From the NCBI RefSeq assembly GCF_000801955.1, contig NZ_JSZO01000006.1:158957-222956 (forward strand): a DNA stretch of 64,000 bases, read 5' to 3'. Positions 60,152 through 64,000 of this stretch are shown here, piece by piece. This DNA is from Ralstonia sp. A12. Lineage in GTDB: Bacteria; Pseudomonadota; Gammaproteobacteria; Burkholderiales; Burkholderiaceae. Numbering within the stretch: position 1 is the first letter of the stretch; every line of letters starts with the position of its first letter. The notes below the pieces were generated by a model. It was not told the DNA's origin. It made no database searches and was given only the letters and a program-made list of their open reading frames with translations. The position numbers and the translations under genes are program-made.

Positions 60152-61414
60152 TCAGGTGGTGCGCTTCTGGAACAAATCGTGCAGCACCGGGTAGATTTCG
60201 TCGGCCTTGAGGATGCGCTGCATCGCGAAGTTTTCGTATGCAGCCTGCACCGTAAGATACTCCTCCCACAAGTTCTGTGGCTCCGTGGAAACGACCTCGA
60301 TGTAGGCGAAGTACTGTGTCACCGGCAGGATCGATTCGCGCAGCAGCGTGGCGCACAACTCCGAGTCACCCGCCCAGTTATCGCCGTCCGATGCCTGTGC
60401 GCAGTAGATGTTCCATTGGCTGGGGGGATACCGCTCCTGAATCACTTCAGCAACCAGTTTGAGCGCGCTCGACACCACCGTGCCTCCGGATTCGCGGGAG
60501 TGGAAAAAGTCTTCCTCGCTCACCTCCTTGGCCACCGTGTGGTGACGGATGAAGACGACGTCGATGCGCTCGTAGTTCCGCTTCAAGAACAGGTAAAGCA
60601 GCATAAAGAAGCGCTTGGCGAGGTCCTTGCGCTGCTCATCCATTGAGCCCGACACATCCATCACGCAGAACATCACGGCCTGAGCCTGTGGGCGCTTGCG
60701 TTGCACACGGTTGTTGTAGCGCAGGTCGAGCTTTTCGATAAAGGGCACGCGGTCCAGGCACGAGCGCAGGTGCCGCATCTCCTTCATCAACTCCATTGCG
60801 CGCGCGCAGTACGGCCCGTCGTTCTGGAGCACCTCGTTGTATTCCGTCTCCAGCTCATGCAGACGCCGCTGATAGGGGCTGGACAGCGCGATGCGGCGGC
60901 CGATGGAGCTGCGCATCGTGCGCAGGATGGAGAGGTTGGATGGCGTGCCGTCCAGCGAGTAGCCCGCGCGCACCTTGCGCACTTCCGCGATCTTGGCCAG
61001 GTGCCGCTTGGCCATGTCGGGCAGTGCCATGTCCTCGAAGAAGAAGTTGAGGAAATCCTCGCGCGAAAGCGTGAAGACAAAATCGTCTTCGCCCTCGCCC
61101 GAATCACTCGCCTGGGAGCCCGTGCCGCCGCTGCCTTGCTGCTGGCGGTCAAAGCTGTCACCCCGGACAAACTGCCGGTTGCCTGGGTGGACGCCTTCCC
61201 GGCGCCCGCCCGAGCCGTGGTGGAACATGGGCTCGGAGATGTCCTTGACCGGAATGGACACCTGCCCGCTCTGCTCGATGTCCATGATCTTCCGGCCGGA
61301 CACCGCCTTGGCCACCGCACGACGAATCTGGTCCTTGTAGCGCTTGATGAAGCGCTGCTTGTTGACGGTACTCTTGCCGCCGCCGTTCTCTCGCCGGTCG
61401 ATGATCGTGCCCAT
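60152..61414 (-). CDS. yeaH: YeaH/YhbH-family protein with vWA-like domain (UPF0229)
   Basis: A 420-residue protein: N-terminal basic region NKQRFIKRYKDQIRRAVAKA, an acidic/Gly-rich linker (about 85-110), and a C-terminal half with a von Willebrand A-like metal-ion site, VMFCVMDVSGSMDEQRKDLA. It is the constant partner of PrkA/YeaG; in E. coli yeaGH responds to starvation and acid. Molecular role unproven; possibly a substrate or scaffold of the kinase. It lies 42 bp after prkA. Confidence 0.93.
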   Translation of the reverse strand: MGTIIDRRENGGGKSTVNKQRFIKRYKDQIRRAVAKAVSGRKIMDIEQSGQVSIPVKDISEPMFHHGSGGRREGVHPGNRQFVRGDSFDRQQQGSGGTGSQASDSGEGEDDFVFTLSREDFLNFFFEDMALPDMAKRHLAKIAEVRKVRAGYSLDGTPSNLSILRTMRSSIGRRIALSSPYQRRLHELETEYNEVLQNDGPYCARAMELMKEMRHLRSCLDRVPFIEKLDLRYNNRVQRKRPQAQAVMFCVMDVSGSMDEQRKDLAKRFFMLLYLFLKRNYERIDVVFIRHHTVAKEVSEEDFFHSRESGGTVVSSALKLVAEVIQERYPPSQWNIYCAQASDGDNWAGDSELCATLLRESILPVTQYFAYIEVVSTEPQNLWEEYLTVQAAYENFAMQRILKADEIYPVLHDLFQKRTT

Positions 61415-61456
61415 GTGGCTGCCCTCGGTTGGAAGTTGTCTGCTTCGCGTCTCTCC

Positions 61457-63379
61457 TTAAGACGACTTCCGTACGCGCAGGTACCACTCCACCAACAGGC
61501 GCACCTGCTTCTCCGTATAGCCCTTTTCCACCATGCGGTTGACGAAGTTCTCGTGCTTCGCCCGGTCATCGTGCGACGATTTGGCGTTGAACGAAATCAC
61601 CGGCAGCAGATCTTCCGTGGTCGAGAACATCCGCTTTTCGATTACGGCGCGCAGCTTCTCGTAGCTGGTCCAGTTCGGGTTCTTGCCCGCATTCTTGGCC
61701 CGCGCCCGCAGCACGAAGTTGACGATCTCGTTGCGGAAGTCCTTCGGGTTGGAGATGCCCGCGGGCTTCTCCACTTTCTCCAGCTCGTCGTTCAGTGCAC
61801 TGCGATCGAGAATCTCGCCGGTGTTCGGATCGCGGTACTCCTGGTCCTGGATCCACAGGTCGGCAAACACCACGTAGCGATCGAAGATGTTTTGCCCATA
61901 CTCCGAATACGATTCCAGGTAGGAGGTCTGAATCTCCTTGCCGATGAACTCCACATAAGGCGCTGTCAGATACTCCTTGATGTAGGACATCAGCTTGGAT
62001 TCCGTCTCCGGCGCAAACTGTTCGCGCTCGATCTGCTGCTCGAGCACGTACAGCAAATGCACCGGGTTGGCCGCCACCTCCGCCCCATCAAAGTTGAAGA
62101 CCTTGGACAGCACCTTGAACGCAAAGCGCGTCGACAACCCCGTCATGCCCTCGTCAATGCCGGCAAAGTCGCGGTACTCCTGATACGACTTGGCCTTCGG
62201 ATCGACATCTTTCAGGCTCTCACCGTCATACACGCGCATCTTGGAGAAGATGTTGGAGTTCTCGGGCTCCTTGATGCGTGTGAGCACCGCAAACTGCGCC
62301 ATCATCTTCAGCGTGTTCGGTGCACACGGCGAGTTCGACAGCGAGCTATTACGCAGCAGCTTGTCGTAGATCTTCACCTCATCAGACACGCGCAGGCAGT
62401 ACGGCACCTTGACGATGTAGATGCGGTCGAGGAAAGCCTCGTTGTTGCGGTCGGACTTGAAGCTCTGCCACTCCGCCTCGTTCGAGTGCGCCAGGATCAC
62501 GCCATCAAACGGGATCGCACCAAAGCCCTCGGTGCCCTTGTAGTTGCCCTCCTGCGTGGCCGTCAGCAACGGGTGCAGCACCTTGATAGGCGCCTTGAAC
62601 ATCTCGACAAACTCAAGCAGCCCGCGATTGGCCAGGCACAGCCCGCCGGAATACGAATACGCGTCCGGATCATCCTGCGGATAGTCCTCCAGCTTGCGGA
62701 TATCGACCTTGCCGACCAGCGACGAGATGTCCTGATTGTTCTCATCGCCAGGCTCGGTCTTGGAAATCGCAATCTGCGACAGCACCGACGGATGCAGCCT
62801 CACCACGCGAAAGCGCGTGATGTCGCCGTTGAACTCATGCAGCCGCTTGACCGCCCATGGCGAGGCGATCGAGTTCAGATAGCGACGTGGAATGCCGTAG
62901 TCTTCCTCCAGGATCTTGCCGTCTTCGTCGGGCGAGAACAGCCCGAGCGGGGACTCGTGAATGGGCGAGCCCTTGAGCGCGTAGATGGGAATCTGCTCCA
63001 TCAGCGCCTTCAGCTTTTCAGCCAGAGAAGACTTGCCGCCGCCCGGAGGCCCGAGCAGATAGAGGATCTGCTTGCGCTCCTCAAGGCCCTGCGCGGCATG
63101 CTTGAAGAACGAGACGATCTGCTCGATCGTGTCCTCCATGCCATAGAACTCGCGGAAGGCCGGGTAGATGCGGATGACCTTGTTGAAGAACAACCGCGAC
63201 AGCCGAGGATCGTGGTGGGTGTCCACCAGTTCGGGCTGGCCGATTGCAGCAAGCATGCGCTCGGCTGCGGTCGCATAGGCGGTGGCGTCCTTCTTGCAGA
63301 TATCCAGGTACTCCTGGATGCTGTACTCGTCCTCTTTGCGAGCTTCGAAACGCGTAGCGTAGTGGCGGAAAATATCCAT
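61457..63379 (-). CDS. prkA: PrkA family serine protein kinase (YeaG)
   Basis: A 640-residue AAA-type protein with kinase-like C-terminal part. Walker A LLGPPGGGKSSLAEKLK (about 109-125), Walker B-like region after GVILAHSNEAEWQSF, and the PrkA C-terminal domain (about 420-640) with ENFVNRMVEKGYTEKQVRLL at the end. In B. subtilis PrkA phosphorylates itself or acts as an AAA protease; in enterobacteria YeaG acts in nitrogen and stationary-phase stress. The ATG at 63379 has a GGGGGAGAT site directly upstream. First gene of the operon prkA-yeaH-spoVR. Confidence 0.94.
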   Translation of the reverse strand: MDIFRHYATRFEARKEDEYSIQEYLDICKKDATAYATAAERMLAAIGQPELVDTHHDPRLSRLFFNKVIRIYPAFREFYGMEDTIEQIVSFFKHAAQGLEERKQILYLLGPPGGGKSSLAEKLKALMEQIPIYALKGSPIHESPLGLFSPDEDGKILEEDYGIPRRYLNSIASPWAVKRLHEFNGDITRFRVVRLHPSVLSQIAISKTEPGDENNQDISSLVGKVDIRKLEDYPQDDPDAYSYSGGLCLANRGLLEFVEMFKAPIKVLHPLLTATQEGNYKGTEGFGAIPFDGVILAHSNEAEWQSFKSDRNNEAFLDRIYIVKVPYCLRVSDEVKIYDKLLRNSSLSNSPCAPNTLKMMAQFAVLTRIKEPENSNIFSKMRVYDGESLKDVDPKAKSYQEYRDFAGIDEGMTGLSTRFAFKVLSKVFNFDGAEVAANPVHLLYVLEQQIEREQFAPETESKLMSYIKEYLTAPYVEFIGKEIQTSYLESYSEYGQNIFDRYVVFADLWIQDQEYRDPNTGEILDRSALNDELEKVEKPAGISNPKDFRNEIVNFVLRARAKNAGKNPNWTSYEKLRAVIEKRMFSTTEDLLPVISFNAKSSHDDRAKHENFVNRMVEKGYTEKQVRLLVEWYLRVRKSS

Positions 63380-64000
63380 ATCTCCCCCGTAGATTTCTTC
63401 CTCACCTCCAGCATGGTCATGCTGGAACAAGGCTAGTTCTTGCGTGCGTTGAATGCGGTACTTAATCCACTGTAGACGAATCGTGGATGAGCACAAGAAC
63501 GGTTGAAGACCTTAAGCGGTGGACAACAATCGTTATCGCGTTAGCGCTCGACGTGGTGCAGTGCTAAATCGCAGCCACTCGCACTCGCATCAACGCCCTC
63601 TCGCGAAGCCATCCATTGCCGCCGCTCGCGCCATCAGTGCGCTCACTCCGGGTACAGCAGAAAGCGTACCCAGTGCCATCGAGCACGCTCGCATGTTTGT
63701 ACGTAACCAATCTACTTGAGTTCCCGCCAACTGCCCCATCAGGAGCAGGGGTTATCCCGGCCCTCTTGCGTGAGGTTTGCTGCAGCATCGCGTGCGCAGC
63801 AAGGTCGGCAGCCTTCCGGTTGTGCGGGCAACTTTCTCGCAGTTGTGCAACGGCCAATTGCACAAAACAGGGTGGCGTGGTTTCCGAGCTTGGCGTCGAT
63901 TCGGTGCATGGGCTGCACGCACCGTCCGGGGGCGCTGATTGTCGTTTTTTTACGCCAGGAGGAAGGTTCTGCGGAGTGCGCGGGCCTGTCCGAGATTTTG
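63380..64000. other. 621-bp stretch without a supported gene
   Basis: It holds the leader and promoter region of prkA (first 130 bp) and then about 490 bp with only short, low-quality frames. No tRNA, -24/-12 pair or clear sigma70 pair was found by eye. AGGAGGAAGG at 63957-63966 is a strong ribosome-site-like run near the right edge; a gene may start beyond the window. Confidence 0.55.
63408..63425 (-). promoter_or_regulatory. Perfect 8-bp palindrome in the prkA leader
   Basis: CCAGCATG-GT-CATGCTGG, 29-46 bp before the prkA ATG. It may be a repressor operator or, if transcribed, a hairpin close to the ribosome site. A two-base centre would make a tight RNA loop, so a DNA site for a dimer is more likely. 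Confidence 0.5.

Noticed and set aside
60701..63436. A 911-codon plus-strand frame opposite prkA and yeaH
   Set aside because: Shadow of two conserved genes; no domain and no ribosome site.
63519..63863. Short frames on both strands near the right edge
   Set aside because: No ribosome site, no family resemblance, and composition typical of chance frames in GC-rich DNA.
63957..64000. AGGAGGAAGG followed by a possible GTG at 63976 as a new gene start
   Set aside because: Spacing to the GTG is too long and only eight codons remain in the window, so it cannot be judged.

Overview
The window looks like chromosomal DNA of a high-GC betaproteobacterium of the Burkholderiaceae, most likely Ralstonia (R. 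pickettii/insidiosa/mannitolilytica/solanacearum group). The reasons are the codon use, the order rlmE-ftsH-folP-glmM-pstSCAB-phoU-phoB-phoR/ppk/ppx, and the protein sequences themselves. I recognise the families by eye only; no database search was possible, so the species is not fixed. Nearly all of the window is core genome. There is no prophage, insertion sequence, CRISPR array, rRNA operon or toxin-antitoxin locus that I can support.

Region 1-10.6 kb: 3' part of aroC (runs off the left edge), a secreted FKBP isomerase, an MFS-acyltransferase fusion, a CBS-domain protein, a sulfhydrylase (metY)/hydrolase/Mpo1-like cluster, a BrkB-type membrane protein, and a flavodoxin-like quinone reductase/DUF2069/FAD-oxidoreductase run. 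Region 10.6-22.4 kb is the most accessory part: two small unrecognised proteins, tRNA-Arg, a secreted ankyrin protein with a repeat-rich promoter region, a GNAT, an MFS exporter coupled to a broken serine hydrolase, three LysR regulators with divergent partners, a serine/threonine dehydratase, NnrU and RidA.

Region 22.4-26 kb is a sulfide-stress module: a persulfide-dioxygenase-like hydrolase (Blh), the thiol-switch repressor BigR, a sulfide:quinone reductase and a TauE/SafE exporter, with two dyads in the shared promoter. tRNA-Pro follows. Region 26.2-38.6 kb is phosphate physiology: sixA, an OlsB-like acyltransferase, ppx and ppk divergent over a Pho-box-like element, and the pstSCAB-phoUBR operon with two good Pho boxes before pstS. 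The best of them lies exactly 10 bp from a -10 hexamer. So polyphosphate synthesis and breakdown, phosphate uptake and their two-component regulator sit side by side.

Region 38.6-50.7 kb is housekeeping: glmM, folP, ftsH, rlmE, yhbY, a DUF4149 protein, greA and a carA-exporter-carB operon. Region 51-64 kb: prpE, mltD, gloB and a methyltransferase whose start codons share one CATG, rnhA, a frameshifted remnant, a DUF1488 protein, a phasin-like protein, and the stress operon prkA-yeaH-spoVR read leftward from a palindrome-bearing leader.

I did not find a convincing undescribed multi-gene system. The best leads are small: the CATG start-start overlap, the deleted serine hydrolase kept as a coupled leader ORF, the repeat array before the ankyrin gene, the C5/G6 hairpin upstream of a proline-rich small protein, and the palindrome before prkA.
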